From contig JAHHHA010000026.1 in assembly GCA_019359615.1 (NCBI GenBank), forward strand, positions 22,830 to 86,829: a DNA stretch of 64,000 bases. Reading direction: 5' to 3'. The notes beneath the pieces are model-generated. The model made no database searches, was not told the DNA's origin, and was given only the letters and a program-made list of their open reading frames with translations. Below are positions 8,689 through 17,455 of this stretch, in pieces. Origin of the DNA: Cyanosarcina radialis HA8281-LM2. GTDB lineage: Bacteria; Cyanobacteriota; Cyanobacteriia; Cyanobacteriales; CCAP-1448. Position 1 is the first letter of the stretch. Each line of letters opens with the position of its first letter. Both the position numbers and the translations under genes were made by a program.

Positions 8689-8768
8689 TCAACCTTTCTA
8701 GTATAACCACATATTTCCCAAAGCTGCAACTACAAGTTCAGAATTTAATGAGTTCAGGAGTTCAGAAT

Positions 8769-8796
8769 GTAGAGACGCGAGATCTCGCGGCTTTAC
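8769..8796. repeat. Dispersed palindrome, GTAGAGACG family, copy 1
   Basis: GTAGAGACGCGAGATC followed by its near-inverse TCGCGGCTTTAC. The same family recurs at 11919, 31254 and 32702, with a variant at 16669. Confidence 0.8.
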
Positions 8797-8849
8797 AGGA
8801 TTTCAGAAGTGTGGAGTGTGGAGTTGTTAATTGTCAGTTGTTAATCTGC

Positions 8850-8880
8850 TCCCCATCTCCCCATCTCCCCCTCTCCCCTC
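8850..8880. repeat. CTCCCCAT tandem repeat downstream of asparaginase
   Basis: Octad-like units CTCCCCAT, CTCCCCAT, CTCCCCCT end four bases before the asparaginase gene's stop region. Same style as the arrays at 7961 and 16005. Confidence 0.7.
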
Positions 8881-8883
8881 GGC

Positions 8884-9837
8884 TCACAGAATCGATAATT
8901 CTCCGATGACTTCGAGACGGCTAAATTCACCTATCGTCATAAATTTCTCTGTGAGGTTTTCCGCCACCGTCGGGCCGATCCAGCCTAATTGCTTCAACAA
9001 CTGAATCGCTACGGCGTGTTTGGCCCGGTTAGCTCCATCTGTGACTTTAATTGCCAACCCCATGCCCTCGCCAATCCGCCCGACGCATTGCACGCCTTCG
9101 GCTCCAGACTTACTGACCAATTCTCCTTGGGTTAATTGCATGATTTGGGTGTCAAACATCTCATTGCCAGCCACCAATACTGGATGATGAGTCATAGCCC
9201 TGACGATCCGCTCCATGTCCAAACTGTCTCCAGAGGCTAGTTGAGCGTAGAGAGCAGCCATTTGATCCAATTGCATTAAATAAGTCGGAGCGCCGCAGTT
9301 ATCGCGAGCGCCAATAAACTCTTCGGCAGGCATCCGCAGCAACTCAGCTACTTTACTCAAGATCAGCTTTTGAACTGGATGCTGGCGCTGCAAGTAAGTA
9401 GTAAGCGGCCAATTGCGTTGCTGGCAGACGGCTAACATCCCTGCGTGTTTCCCAGAGCAGTTGTATTCTAGTGGGCTGCGTTTGCCTGGGGGAATGGGAC
9501 ACTGGAGGGCTGATGGATCGATATCGCAACGCCATAAGACGTTAAAAACTTGCCTGGTTTGCTCGACCGTACCTTGATGGGAACTACAGATAATTGCTAA
9601 GTCTCTATCTGTAAGTTGATAGCGTTCTAAAGTCCCAGTGGTAGTTACGGCTAGGGCTTGAACGGGTTTCAGGGCAGAGCGAACGAACGCAGTTGTTTCG
9701 GCATTACCCGCACTCAATAAAACCCGCCCGCGATTGTCGCAAACAATGGCTTGGACTTGATGAGTCGATTCTACAATTCCTTCTCGCAGCAAGCGGACTT
9801 CTAGTTCTGGTGTTTGAGTTCTTTTTCCCCGTGTCAT
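8884..9837 (-). CDS. L-asparaginase II family protein
   Basis: A 317-residue member of the asparaginase II family (Rhizobium AnsA type, unrelated to E. coli AnsB), expected to hydrolyse L-asparagine to aspartate and ammonia. Conserved blocks include VRSALKPVQALAV (about 50-62), IICSSHQGTVEQTRQV, CSGKHAGMLAVC, GARDNCGAPTYLMQL and VSKSGAEGVQCVG, which carry the family's SxK-like and active-site residues. No signal peptide is seen, so it is probably cytoplasmic. The start ATG at 9837 is immediately preceded on the coding strand by CATAATTCAG, the end of a TAATTCA heptad array. There is therefore no Shine-Dalgarno sequence. The atpC start has the same ten bases before it. Confidence 0.92.
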   Translation of the reverse strand: MTRGKRTQTPELEVRLLREGIVESTHQVQAIVCDNRGRVLLSAGNAETTAFVRSALKPVQALAVTTTGTLERYQLTDRDLAIICSSHQGTVEQTRQVFNVLWRCDIDPSALQCPIPPGKRSPLEYNCSGKHAGMLAVCQQRNWPLTTYLQRQHPVQKLILSKVAELLRMPAEEFIGARDNCGAPTYLMQLDQMAALYAQLASGDSLDMERIVRAMTHHPVLVAGNEMFDTQIMQLTQGELVSKSGAEGVQCVGRIGEGMGLAIKVTDGANRAKHAVAIQLLKQLGWIGPTVAENLTEKFMTIGEFSRLEVIGELSIL

Positions 9838-9870
9838 CTGAATTATGAATTATGAATTATGAATTATGAA
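9838..9870. repeat. TAATTCA heptad array touching the asparaginase start codon
   Basis: Four copies of GAATTAT (coding strand ATAATTC) run directly up to the ATG at 9837. The same array with the same phase precedes atpC at 41580-41610, and a related array lies upstream of 26430. Confidence 0.9.
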
Positions 9871-9977
9871 AATCCCGTAGATACAGCAATAGGGATTCAG
9901 GCTAGAGGAAGATGCTTAAAGATAGATGGTTGGGCGCTACTCTCTATGCCTTAATTAGTTTATTGCCAACGATCGCT

Positions 9978-10478
9978 CTAAAGAAATATCCAAACCAAGG
10001 CAACCAGACCAAGAAATAGAGCCTGGACGATAAAAGTGCGCTGGAGCCGTTGCAGTATCGGTTGAACTTCATACGTAACGATCAAGCGATCGCGGGCTAA
10101 GATTTCTGGGGTCTTTTGCCAGGTTTGCCCATCATACCAACCAGACTCCTCATAAGCTACTGTCTCGCCCCCCAGGCGATCGCGCACGTAAAACCAGCCT
10201 AAGTATAGCCGCAGCAGCACCAACGCGACCGATAAATCAGCCCCGCCAGCACTAGCCAAGATAAATTGGACTGGGTGTTTTGCTACTGGGAAACTCGCGG
10301 CTGCCAGCGGTGCCACTAACAAGCAACTACCAAAACCGATCCAAACTAACTTTCTCAAGTATTTAGGCAAATCTGATGCCGGACAGGAAAAAAAACAAGA
10401 TGCCTGCAATTGTTGGTACTCATTAATCGGTTGTTGTTCGGCTGGAACTGGACAATCAAAAACTGAAGACCCCATCAC
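9978..10478 (-). CDS. CGLD27-like (DUF1230) membrane protein
   Basis: A 166-residue protein resembling the DUF1230 family (Ycf36 / CGLD27, conserved in the green lineage and diatoms). The N-terminal part has FDCPVPAEQQPINEYQQL, a typical family opening. Two hydrophobic helices are visible at about 45-65 and 145-165, with the conserved YVRDRLGGETVAYEESGWYD between them. Family members sit in thylakoid or plastid membranes; molecular function is not established. The frame opens with GTG at 10478 immediately followed by ATG at 10475, and either could start translation. A GGTAATA heptad array lies 5 bases upstream. Confidence 0.88.
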   Translation of the reverse strand: MMGSSVFDCPVPAEQQPINEYQQLQASCFFSCPASDLPKYLRKLVWIGFGSCLLVAPLAAASFPVAKHPVQFILASAGGADLSVALVLLRLYLGWFYVRDRLGGETVAYEESGWYDGQTWQKTPEILARDRLIVTYEVQPILQRLQRTFIVQALFLGLVALVWIFL

Positions 10479-10482
10479 AAGT

Positions 10483-10510
10483 TAGGTAATAGGTAATAGG
10501 TAATAGGTAG
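10483..10510. repeat. TAGGTAA heptad array upstream of the CGLD27-like gene
   Basis: Four near-perfect copies of AATAGGT immediately upstream of the GTG/ATG start of the CGLD27-like gene and downstream of rsfS. Confidence 0.85.
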
Positions 10511-10524
10511 GAGCATTGACGGTT

Positions 10525-10938
10525 TTAGTCTCCATTACTTAGAAATTTGATGCTTTCGGCATGGCTCCAAAAAGCTTCCAAATTATAAAATTCTCGCTCT
10601 TGTGGTAATAAAATGTGAACGATCGCGTCTCCATAGTCCAGCAGTACCCAAGTTCCTTCTGCCATTCCTTCTACTCGCAGTGGCTGCTGCTGCCATACCT
10701 TTTCGACTTCATCTTGAATAGATTGAGAGATCGCTCTGACCTGGACGCGCGAGAACCCAGTAATCGTGACAAAATAATCTGCCAGGTACGACACTTCGCC
10801 TACCTTGAGAGCGACGATATCGCCGCCTTTGCGATCGTCAGCTGCCCGAACGATGGTTGAAACTAAATCGTAACTTGTTGCCTCTTTTGCTTCATTAATC
10901 GTGACTAGTTTTGAGGTAGTAGGATAATTTTTTACCAT
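10525..10938 (-). CDS. rsfS: Ribosome silencing factor RsfS
   Basis: A 137-residue RsfS/Iojap protein. It binds ribosomal protein uL14 on the large subunit and blocks subunit joining, saving energy in starvation. Recognised from YLADYFVTITGFSRVQVRAI, RVEGMAEGTWVLLDYGDAIV and HILLPQEREFYNLE, which cover the whole family domain at about 25-130. The first ~22 residues are extra. It lies about 210 bases downstream of yqeK, a common bacterial pairing, so the two genes are probably transcribed together. Confidence 0.95.
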   Translation of the reverse strand: MVKNYPTTSKLVTINEAKEATSYDLVSTIVRAADDRKGGDIVALKVGEVSYLADYFVTITGFSRVQVRAISQSIQDEVEKVWQQQPLRVEGMAEGTWVLLDYGDAIVHILLPQEREFYNLEAFWSHAESIKFLSNGD

Positions 10939-11149
10939 TAAGCTCGATATTCCTTTCTCGCAATTAATTATTACTAACTTCAGACGTTTGTATGGGTGTA
11001 AATCTTGGGGGAACTACTTCTGACTTTTACTCTTTGACCAAAAATAAGCGGATACAAGATTCTCCTGTTGAGGGGCAAAGTTTTTTGGTAGGAGTTTAAC
11101 ACCTCGACTGCGCTTGGTGTTGACCCTTCGGCTACGCTCAGGATCGAGC

Positions 11150-11776
11150 TTATTCCAAAAAACAATTTTTGACTTTTGACTTTTGACTTTTGACTTGATT
11201 TGACTGCTTTCGATCGGCAATTTCCATTGCCCAATTCCTAGTTTTAATCGTGCGAGGGTGAATGAGGCAGCGGCTATCTAACAAATATTTGAGAGAATAA
11301 TCGCAGGTTTTCCAGACAGCTTTGTGTAGTTCTTGCCAGCTAATCTGTCGCAGTTTTTCTAACTCAGTCGTACTGCCGCGCCCAGGTTCTAAAGAATCAG
11401 CTAAAAACACGATACAACTGAGCAAATCCATTCCAGGACTGCCTAAGGTATGATTTTTAATTGCTTGTAAAACTTCTTCATCTTTAATTCCAAATTGCTC
11501 TCTAGCGACGATCGCGCTGACGTTAGCGTGTAACAGATGGGGATTAGCAATATCTACAGGATCTAATTCTAAGCCTTCTGCTTGCGCCATTTGCAACAGT
11601 TTTTGGGGTTTGAAGTATTTAGCCAGATCGTGCATCAATCCTGCTCTGGCAGCTTTTTCTTCATCTAGGTGGTAATGACGAGCTAAGGCGATCGCCATCT
11701 GCTCGACTCCTAGAATATGTTGTAGCCGTGAAGCCGGAACGTTATCTGCTAACCAGGCTAAAACCTGTTGGCGCAT
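11150..11776 (-). CDS. yqeK: Bis(5'-nucleosyl)-tetraphosphatase YqeK (HD domain)
   Basis: A 208-residue HD-domain phosphohydrolase that cleaves Ap4A symmetrically to ADP. HD-domain residues are visible: RLQHILGVEQMAIALARHY (first His), AGLMHDLAKYF (HD pair), NPHLLHANVSAIVAREQFG and IKNHTLGSPGMDLLSCIVFLADSLEPGR. The normal family end is around LNWAMEIADR. The last ~20 residues (NQVKSQKSKVKNCFLE) come from translation of a TTTTGAC heptad array and are probably non-functional. The ATG at 11776 is directly preceded by another repeat (CATTCATAATTCCTC), so no Shine-Dalgarno site is visible. Confidence 0.92.
   Translation of the reverse strand: MRQQVLAWLADNVPASRLQHILGVEQMAIALARHYHLDEEKAARAGLMHDLAKYFKPQKLLQMAQAEGLELDPVDIANPHLLHANVSAIVAREQFGIKDEEVLQAIKNHTLGSPGMDLLSCIVFLADSLEPGRGSTTELEKLRQISWQELHKAVWKTCDYSLKYLLDSRCLIHPRTIKTRNWAMEIADRKQSNQVKSQKSKVKNCFLE
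11170..11196. repeat. GACTTTT heptad array forming the YqeK C-terminus
   Basis: Four copies of GACTTTT lie within the last codons of yqeK. The same unit in inverse orientation (CAAAAGT) recurs at 15595-15632. Confidence 0.85.
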
Positions 11777-11918
11777 GAGGAATTATGAATGATAAATTAT
11801 GAATGAGGAATTGCTAACCATTGGGGAATCTGCTTTTATTATACTCAGCACTTATTGCGATCGACTTTCGATATAGGGGCGATCGGTGAGGCAGGGCAGG
11901 TTTGATTTATAGTATGTG

Positions 11919-11946
11919 GTAGAGACGCGAGATCTCCCGTCTCTAC
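11919..11946. repeat. Dispersed palindrome, GTAGAGACG family, copy 2
   Basis: GTAGAGACGCGAGATC followed by CCGTCTCTAC, a near-perfect hairpin identical in its left half to copy 1 at 8769. It is flanked by GGGCAGGTTTGA (11893) and AAAACCCGCCTCTAC (11956), which may be part of a larger inverted structure. Confidence 0.8.
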
Positions 11947-12014
11947 ATTCTGGCAAAACCCGCCTCTACAAAAATCAATGGCAATTCTTTCCTTCTGAAC
12001 TCCTGTATTCTTCT

Positions 12015-12770
12015 TCATATTACTTCTTGTTCTAAAGATTCAATGATTTGCAAACCGCGAGGATCGCCGAGTTTCAAAAGAGCGGCTTTGGCATCTTCTC
12101 GCACGCTTAAATCTTCATCTTCTTCTAAAATCTGAATCAAGCCATCGATCGCTCCAGCATAGACGACGTTAGAAGGCAGTTCGCGACACAATTGCCCCAA
12201 CGCCCAAGCACAATTGCTGCGGACGGCGGCAATGGGATCTTGAATCGCTGCTTCAATTAGAGGGGGAACCGCTGCGATCGCGATTTCATATCCTAATTGA
12301 GCCATTTGAGCTAGGGCACTAGCAGACCACATTCTGACGGCGGAGATATCGGTTTTGAGAGCATCAGTTAGCGATGATAATGCCCGACGATCGCGACAGT
12401 TTCCCAAAGCCCAAACTACTCCTTTACGGACGTAGCCGTTCCAGTCGCGGTGGAGTCGATCGATTAAAGGTTCTACTGCCCCCGGACTGGGATTGCGTCC
12501 TAAAGCATAGGCCGCGCTGACCCGCACCAAGGGGCAAGGATCGGCTAGCAGGTGAATCAGATCGGGAATCGCTCTTGGTTCTTCGATCTCGCAGAAAGCT
12601 CTAGCTGCGAGCATTCGTTGCGGCGTTGCTGGCGATTTGAGCAACGCTAACATTTCCTCTGGATCGGCTGTTGGCTCAGCAGATTGAGAATCGATCGGCT
12701 CGATATCGTCCAGAGGACTTTCTAGATCGACATCGGGATCGAGTAGTGTCAGATCGTCATCGTCATACAT
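12015..12770 (-). CDS. HEAT-repeat protein
   Basis: A 251-residue protein with an acidic N-terminus (MYDDDDLTLLDPDVDLE) and then about five HEAT repeats from residue ~38 to the end: AARAFCEIEEPRAIPDLIHL, RVSAAYALGRNPSPGAVEPL, RKGVVWALGNCRDRRALSSL, RMWSASALAQMAQLGYEI and RSNCAWALGQLCRELPSN. It belongs to the PBS-lyase HEAT-like group common in cyanobacteria. Relatives include phycobilin lyases, but this protein lacks anything specific to them, so a scaffold role is as likely. TTCAGAAG octads end 6 bases upstream of the ATG. Confidence 0.85.
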   Translation of the reverse strand: MYDDDDLTLLDPDVDLESPLDDIEPIDSQSAEPTADPEEMLALLKSPATPQRMLAARAFCEIEEPRAIPDLIHLLADPCPLVRVSAAYALGRNPSPGAVEPLIDRLHRDWNGYVRKGVVWALGNCRDRRALSSLTDALKTDISAVRMWSASALAQMAQLGYEIAIAAVPPLIEAAIQDPIAAVRSNCAWALGQLCRELPSNVVYAGAIDGLIQILEEDEDLSVREDAKAALLKLGDPRGLQIIESLEQEVI

Positions 12771-12773
12771 AAC

Positions 12774-12813
12774 TTAGGAGTTCAGAAGTTCAGAAGTTCA
12801 GGAGTTCAGAAGT
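12774..12813. repeat. TTCAGAAG octad array upstream of the HEAT gene
   Basis: Five copies of AGTTCAGA/GGTTCAGA-type octads just upstream of the start codon at 12770. Same family as 4861-4890 and 33931-33986. Confidence 0.9.
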
Positions 12814-12830
12814 GAAGCATGACTCTTTCC

Positions 12831-12868
12831 CATGCCCCATGCCCCATGCGCTATGCCCCATGCCCCTC
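12831..12868. repeat. CCCATGC heptad array
   Basis: Five copies of CCCATGC (one altered) between the glycosyltransferase stop and the HEAT gene promoter. Two copies also form the stop region of the TPR gene at 59039-59052. Confidence 0.85.
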
Positions 12869-12870
12869 CT

Positions 12871-14016
12871 TTAATAACTCCCACTCAGTTGTGCCTTACG
12901 CGCCTGTAATAACCCAGTATAGAGTGCTTCTAAGTGAGTGATATTTCCTTGCAAGGTGTAACGCTCTAACACGCGATCGCGGGCTTTTTGTCCTAGTAGC
13001 ATCTTTAATTCTGGGTGCTGCCGAAACAAGGGTAGCAAAGTTCGCAATTGTCCTACCACTCCTTGGGTATTCAAGATCGCTCCCGCACCCTCTAAAACTT
13101 CGCCGTCGGCTCCAGCATCGGTAGCGATACAGGCGGTGCCGCAAGCCATCGCTTCTAGTAAAGATAGAGATAATCCCTCAACCAAGGAAGGTAAGATAAA
13201 GGCATCTGCTCCCCGCAGGATTTCGATCCGTTCTTCTTCGCTAGCGATCGCCCCCAGCCAGATGATGCCGTACTCGTTACCGTAAAATGGTTCTAAAGAG
13301 GGCTTCAACGGGCCGTCGCCAACGATCAGTAACTTGCTATCATCTCCCATTTCCGACTGCTTCCAAGCCCGCAGCAAGGCTTCTACGTTCTTCTCGGTCG
13401 CCAGCCGCCCTTGGTAGACAAACAGGTGTTTGGCGTTAAATTTAGCTTTAATCTTAGAAGGGCCGGGACAATATTTGTCTGCATCCACCCCATTAGGAAT
13501 CACGGCGATATTTTCTGACAATAATCCCATGCGGCTGAGGATTTCTCGCTGTGCTTCCGAAAAAATAATTACTCGATCGTACCTGGCCAAAAAAGGAGCG
13601 TAAACTTGGTAGCTCAAAAGCTGAGTTCCAGATTTGATATTGCGCCGCTTGCCGTCAAAGGGAGTGTGAAAAGTAGCAACTAAGGGCAAATCTAGTTCTT
13701 GGCAAATCTCCGGCAGCAAAAAGTCTAGAGGCGATAGAGTCAGGGAGGCATGGACCACATCCGGCCGCAAATCGTCTAATGACTGACTGAGGATTTTACT
13801 GGCTTTGAGCGTAGGAATAGTATAAACCTGAGATTTATAGATAAACGGTAGAGGTACTTCTTGATAACCAGGCCAGTTGTCTGGATCGGTTTCTTCTTCA
13901 GCAAAGTGCAGAAAACTCACCTGATGCCCTCGATCGAGTAAAGCATTAGTGACTTCTCGGCTGTAAGTGACATTTCCACAGAAAGGTGATTTTTTTCCAA
14001 GCCAGGCGATGTGCAT
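12871..14016 (-). CDS. Family GT4 glycosyltransferase (possibly galactolipid synthesis)
   Basis: A 381-residue GT-B fold transferase. The N-terminal lobe starts MHIAWLGKKSPFCGNVTYSR and has VVATFHTPFDGKRRN. The GT4 nucleotide-sugar lobe has LFVYQGRLATEKNVEALLRA, LLIVGDGPLKPSL and the E-x7-E motif region ILPSLVEGLSLSLLEAMACG. No membrane helix is seen, so it would act at the cytoplasmic face of a membrane. The opening KKSPFCGNVTYSRE recalls the cyanobacterial digalactosyldiacylglycerol synthase DgdA, but that is from memory and unverified. The start ATG is flush against CTGACTCCTGA repeats. Confidence 0.85.
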   Translation of the reverse strand: MHIAWLGKKSPFCGNVTYSREVTNALLDRGHQVSFLHFAEEETDPDNWPGYQEVPLPFIYKSQVYTIPTLKASKILSQSLDDLRPDVVHASLTLSPLDFLLPEICQELDLPLVATFHTPFDGKRRNIKSGTQLLSYQVYAPFLARYDRVIIFSEAQREILSRMGLLSENIAVIPNGVDADKYCPGPSKIKAKFNAKHLFVYQGRLATEKNVEALLRAWKQSEMGDDSKLLIVGDGPLKPSLEPFYGNEYGIIWLGAIASEEERIEILRGADAFILPSLVEGLSLSLLEAMACGTACIATDAGADGEVLEGAGAILNTQGVVGQLRTLLPLFRQHPELKMLLGQKARDRVLERYTLQGNITHLEALYTGLLQARKAQLSGSY

Positions 14017-14067
14017 TCAGGAGTCAGGAGTCGTACGGGAGGTGAGGAGAAGGTTTTTCTTCAAAAT

Positions 14068-15522
14068 TCAGCATTCAGAATTCTGAATTTTACTTGCTCC
14101 TTTTCGGCAAATATACCAGGTTAAGACCCTTCCTGTAATGACGATCGCCGCTAAACACAAAAGTACCGATGGCAAACCCAAAAAAGTTTCGGCTACCCCA
14201 GTTAATGCCAGAGGCAAACTCAGGGCAATATTGACGGCGTTGTTTTGCAGCCCAAAAACCTTGCCGCGAAATTCTTCTGGGGTGTCAGCTTGGATGGTTG
14301 TTTGCATGGGAATTGCCACCATCGCCCCAAACGCGCCCATGACGGCCAGCCAGAGCAAAGTCAGCCATAGGTGATGGGTAAACAGCGAAAGGGCAACGAG
14401 GGAAGTTGCCATTCCCAACGAACCGTAGAGACTGAGGCGAGCGTGGGGAATTTGCTGGCCGTAATTACCTAAAAGGGCGGCTCCGCAGCCCATTCCTATA
14501 CCGCCAGCCGCCAGTAAGAAGCCAAATTGAGAGGCCTTCAATCCTGGCAAAATTTCTGCTATCCGCACCGCCAGTACCGTCATGGCGGCAAATACCGAAA
14601 ACAAGATGACCAATTGAATTAGTGCCCCTCGCACCCGATTGTCTTTGTTTAAGTAATCGATGCCATCTTTGAGATCTTGGAGGACGTGGGGAGGTTCGGT
14701 TTCGGTGGTAGGGATAGTTTCTTTAGTTTTGAGAAATATTAATAGCAAGCCCGCGATCGCATAACTGCCGCCGACTACCAATTCTTTACCCATATTCCAG
14801 GGAATTCCCAGATGATAGGCCAGGGTATCTGCTAGCTCTAGAACTGGCTGTCCGACGGCAAAGCCGACGATCAGCGATCCCATCATCGTGGTGGTATAAA
14901 GCGAGTTGGCCGAGAGCAGGTGGCGCTTTTCGACAATCGTAGAAATTGCGGCTTGCTCGGCTGGCGCGAAAAACTGAGTGAGGGTGGAAACCAAAAAGGT
15001 GATAACTAGAAGAATGTAAAATCCTACGGGCAAAGCGGCTAAAAACACGTCGCGAGTTAGCCACAATAAGAATGGCATCGACAATACCAATATTCCTCGC
15101 AGGAGATTGGTCGCTACTAATATGGCTTTTTTCGGCCAGCGATCGACAAATACCCCAGCGAGGGAACCAAATAACACCGCTGGAATGGTGAAGGCCATCA
15201 TGATGGCGGAAACCCACCCGCTGACGGTTTGATTTTGGGCTTGAAAGCGACTGGCAATAATAGCGATCGTTAATACCAGATAGACTTTATCGGCTAGCTG
15301 AGAGAAAACCTGACCGCTCCACAATACTAGGAAGTTGCGGTTCTTTAAAACGGGAACCAATCCGCGCTCTTCCGGCAGGTTGGCATCATCTTCGCTAGCT
15401 TTAGCCTCGGCTATATCGGTCGGGATTTTACCGTTAGTATCACCAGCAGTTACCGAACCGTTACCTGCCAACAGGTTTGGCTCGGTGTATTGCGTTGCTC
15501 CTTCAGACTCAGATAATCGCAT
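14068..15522 (-). CDS. MFS transporter
   Basis: A 484-residue major facilitator of the MFS_3 / enterobactin-exporter type. It has a ~65-residue hydrophilic N-terminus and about 11-12 hydrophobic helices from residue 68 (FLVLWSGQVFSQLADKVYLV). The cytoplasmic motif VFVDRWPKKAILV after helix 2 is the MFS motif A region. Substrate is unknown; relatives export siderophores or drugs. It is upstream of the glycosyltransferase on the same strand, about 50 bases apart, so the genes may be co-transcribed. The C-terminal tail KIQNSEC is encoded by an AATTCAG/CATTCAG repeat, another case of a gene end running into repeats. Confidence 0.9.
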   Translation of the reverse strand: MRLSESEGATQYTEPNLLAGNGSVTAGDTNGKIPTDIAEAKASEDDANLPEERGLVPVLKNRNFLVLWSGQVFSQLADKVYLVLTIAIIASRFQAQNQTVSGWVSAIMMAFTIPAVLFGSLAGVFVDRWPKKAILVATNLLRGILVLSMPFLLWLTRDVFLAALPVGFYILLVITFLVSTLTQFFAPAEQAAISTIVEKRHLLSANSLYTTTMMGSLIVGFAVGQPVLELADTLAYHLGIPWNMGKELVVGGSYAIAGLLLIFLKTKETIPTTETEPPHVLQDLKDGIDYLNKDNRVRGALIQLVILFSVFAAMTVLAVRIAEILPGLKASQFGFLLAAGGIGMGCGAALLGNYGQQIPHARLSLYGSLGMATSLVALSLFTHHLWLTLLWLAVMGAFGAMVAIPMQTTIQADTPEEFRGKVFGLQNNAVNIALSLPLALTGVAETFLGLPSVLLCLAAIVITGRVLTWYICRKGASKIQNSEC

Positions 15523-15594
15523 TTTAGAGATAAAAAGTTTACCGATCGACTGCTGCTGGGTTATCTATCAAATATCTTGACACCAAGTGGAGAC

Positions 15595-15632
15595 AAGTCA
15601 AAAGTCAAAAGTCAAAAGTCAAAAGTCAAAAG
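15595..15632. repeat. CAAAAGT heptad array
   Basis: Five copies of GTCAAAA in the gap between recO and the MFS gene, inverse of the array at 11170-11196. Confidence 0.9.
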
Positions 15633-15703
15633 CTTGCACTGAGCGAAGCGAATGTGTCAAAAATTAACTCCGAATTCCGAACTGTTAGACTACTCCATCA
15701 CCA

Positions 15704-16627
15704 TCATGCCATTGTTTCAGCGAAGCAGGCATCTACTAAAGAGGCAGATCGAATCGCTCTTCCGAGTTGATATTGGGTGTACTGGCGTAAGATTTTCTCG
15801 ATCGCCAACCAAGCTCGATCGACTAATAATGCTTGGTAAGGCTCCCCGATCTCACTTGGCAGCAACGTTTCTAGGCGATCGAGATCCCGTCCGGCAAGTT
15901 GCTGAAACAGAGCTAGTTCGACACCTTTGAGCTTAAAGTTAATTTTCAAAGGTGCTTCGGTTGAAGCATTAGTAACTGGTAACTGGTAACTGCTCCCTTC
16001 CTCTCTCGCCCTCTCGCCCTCTCGCCCTCTCGCCCTCTCGCCTTCTGGTGCTAAATTGACTATGCCGCCCGATTCTATACTGAAACCTACTCGCCAGTCG
16101 GGAGCGTTGAAATCTGGGGCTAACGGCTGCTTGGTCAGGCAACAAATATGAACTTGGGGGGCAATCCCAGATAGAGCCAAGACGTGAAAGATCCCGTGAG
16201 ACAAGTGAGCTAATACTAAAGAGTTATCGCTAGTCTTGTTGGGCAAGTTTTCCAACCGTCTGAGGTGTTCGTTCAAAATTTCAAACAGTTCTGTTTGGGG
16301 TTGTTCGCTTAAGGCTTGATACAGCACTAGTTCTGCGAGGTACTGACTGGCTGCTAATTTGCTTAAGTTTTTGGCTAACCCAGGATAAGATTCGACAGTT
16401 TCGGCTTGAGTAATTTTATCGAGCGATCGCCCTTTGGCAATTAGTAATTCGTTGACGACAAATAGCTCGCTTCTCCCCCTTAGCGGCGATTGGTGCTTGC
16501 GCGATCCGGGCGCGATCACTCTAATTAAACCGAACTCTGGGGTCAAAATCGTCAGCAGGCGATCGGTTTCACCCATCGGCATACTTTTGAGATTAATTCC
16601 AGTCGCTTTATAAGTACGGCTCATCAA
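15704..16627 (-). CDS. recO: DNA repair protein RecO with repeat-encoded insert
   Basis: RecO loads RecA on SSB-coated DNA in the RecF pathway. The protein is 307 residues, longer than the usual ~240-270. The N-terminal OB-fold begins [20 protein letters not shown] and has [10 protein letters not shown]; a helical domain follows ([18 protein letters not shown]). The usual zinc-binding region ([11 protein letters not shown]) is only partly preserved. Residues about 197-226 ([17 protein letters not shown], then QLPVTNAS) are encoded by TCGCCCTC octads plus GGTAACT heptads at 15971-16044, inserted in frame between GIVNLAP and [11 protein letters not shown]. The domain resumes afterwards, so the insert is probably a tolerated surface loop. 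Start follows AACACTTCACACTTTTG repeats. Confidence 0.9.
   Translation of the reverse strand: MMSRTYKATGINLKSMPMGETDRLLTILTPEFGLIRVIAPGSRKHQSPLRGRSELFVVNELLIAKGRSLDKITQAETVESYPGLAKNLSKLAASQYLAELVLYQALSEQPQTELFEILNEHLRRLENLPNKTSDNSLVLAHLSHGIFHVLALSGIAPQVHICCLTKQPLAPDFNAPDWRVGFSIESGGIVNLAPEGERARGREGERAREEGSSYQLPVTNASTEAPLKINFKLKGVELALFQQLAGRDLDRLETLLPSEIGEPYQALLVDRAWLAIEKILRQYTQYQLGRAIRSASLVDACFAETMA
15971..16044. repeat. Two tandem arrays inside recO (GGTAACT and TCGCCCTC)
   Basis: Three GGTAACT heptads at 15973-15991 and about five TCGCCCTC octads at 16004-16042 lie inside the recO reading frame and leave it open. Confidence 0.9.
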
Positions 16628-16668
16628 AAGTGTGAAGTGTTGAGTTGAGGAAGTGTGAAATGTTGAAT

Positions 16669-16698
16669 GGTACAGACGTTGCCTGCAACGTCTGTACC
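16669..16698. repeat. Perfect 14-bp palindrome between deoC and recO
   Basis: GGTACAGACGTTGC and its exact inverse GCAACGTCTGTACC are separated by two bases. It is a variant of the GTAGAGACG hairpin family and could also stop transcription leaving recO. Confidence 0.8.
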
Positions 16699-16738
16699 AG
16701 AGTGTTGAGTTAAAAATGCTCCGCCCTCTTCGCCCTCT

Positions 16739-17413
16739 TTACCTCCTCTCCTCAGCCCCTTGTCTCAATAAATCGAGGCTGCGAGATGTTCCCAACCTGG
16801 TTGCGCCTGCCAAGATTAATTCTATCGCTTGCTCTTTGGTGCGAATTCCTCCAGAGGCTTTAATTCCCACTCGCTCTTTGGTTAATTCTTTCAATAGGCG
16901 TACATCTGCTACTGTCGCCCCTCCATACCAACCCGTGTTGGTTTTTAAAAATGCTACCCCAGCCTCCATACAAATCTCTGCGGCTAATTTTTTTTCGGCA
17001 TCTGTTAGCAAAGCGGTTTCTAAAATTGCTTTCACAGTTTGCCCTGTCTCCTCACAAATCTCGGCAATTTCTCGATGTAATTCATTAGTTTTTTGAGTTT
17101 TTATCCAGCCTAAATTGATGACAATATCTAATTCTGTCGCTCCATTTTCTACCGCTTCTCGAGCTTCATAAAGCTTAGTAGCTGAGGTTGTCGCTCCTGT
17201 AGGAAATCCGATAACCGTACAGACTTTAGGTTTCTTGTGGTGCAGGATTTCGGCTGCCTGTCGCACGTAAGTTGGATAGACGCACACGGCGGCGAAGTTA
17301 AATCTATCTGCCTCTTCACACCACTGTTCTACTTGTTCTGGAGTAGCTGTGGGAGTTAAAAGTGAGTGATCTATAAATGCGGTTAGATCGATTTCTTCTG
17401 GAGCTAGAGCCAT
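16739..17413 (-). CDS. deoC: Deoxyribose-phosphate aldolase
   Basis: DeoC cleaves 2-deoxyribose-5-phosphate to glyceraldehyde-3-phosphate and acetaldehyde in deoxynucleoside catabolism. The TIM-barrel of 224 residues shows [50 protein letters not shown], the Schiff-base lysine K157 in [13 protein letters not shown], and the second lysine in [11 protein letters not shown]. Length is normal. It is downstream of recO on the same strand but separated by a hairpin repeat, so co-transcription is uncertain. The last residues (GAEERR) run into a CGCCCTCT-type repeat region. Confidence 0.95.
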   Translation of the reverse strand: MALAPEEIDLTAFIDHSLLTPTATPEQVEQWCEEADRFNFAAVCVYPTYVRQAAEILHHKKPKVCTVIGFPTGATTSATKLYEAREAVENGATELDIVINLGWIKTQKTNELHREIAEICEETGQTVKAILETALLTDAEKKLAAEICMEAGVAFLKTNTGWYGGATVADVRLLKELTKERVGIKASGGIRTKEQAIELILAGATRLGTSRSLDLLRQGAEERR

Positions 17414-17455
17414 TGGTTATTTTTATAGCTTACACTCTTCAATTTTATCAAAATA

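Noticed and set aside
11014..11234. Two minus-strand ORFs over the yqeK end
   Set aside because: They are translations of the TTTTGAC repeat and a neighbouring repeat-like stretch, with no domain.
12774..12868. CRISPR-like arrays
   Set aside because: Repeat units are 7-8 bases without spacers, and there are no cas genes; they are STRRs.
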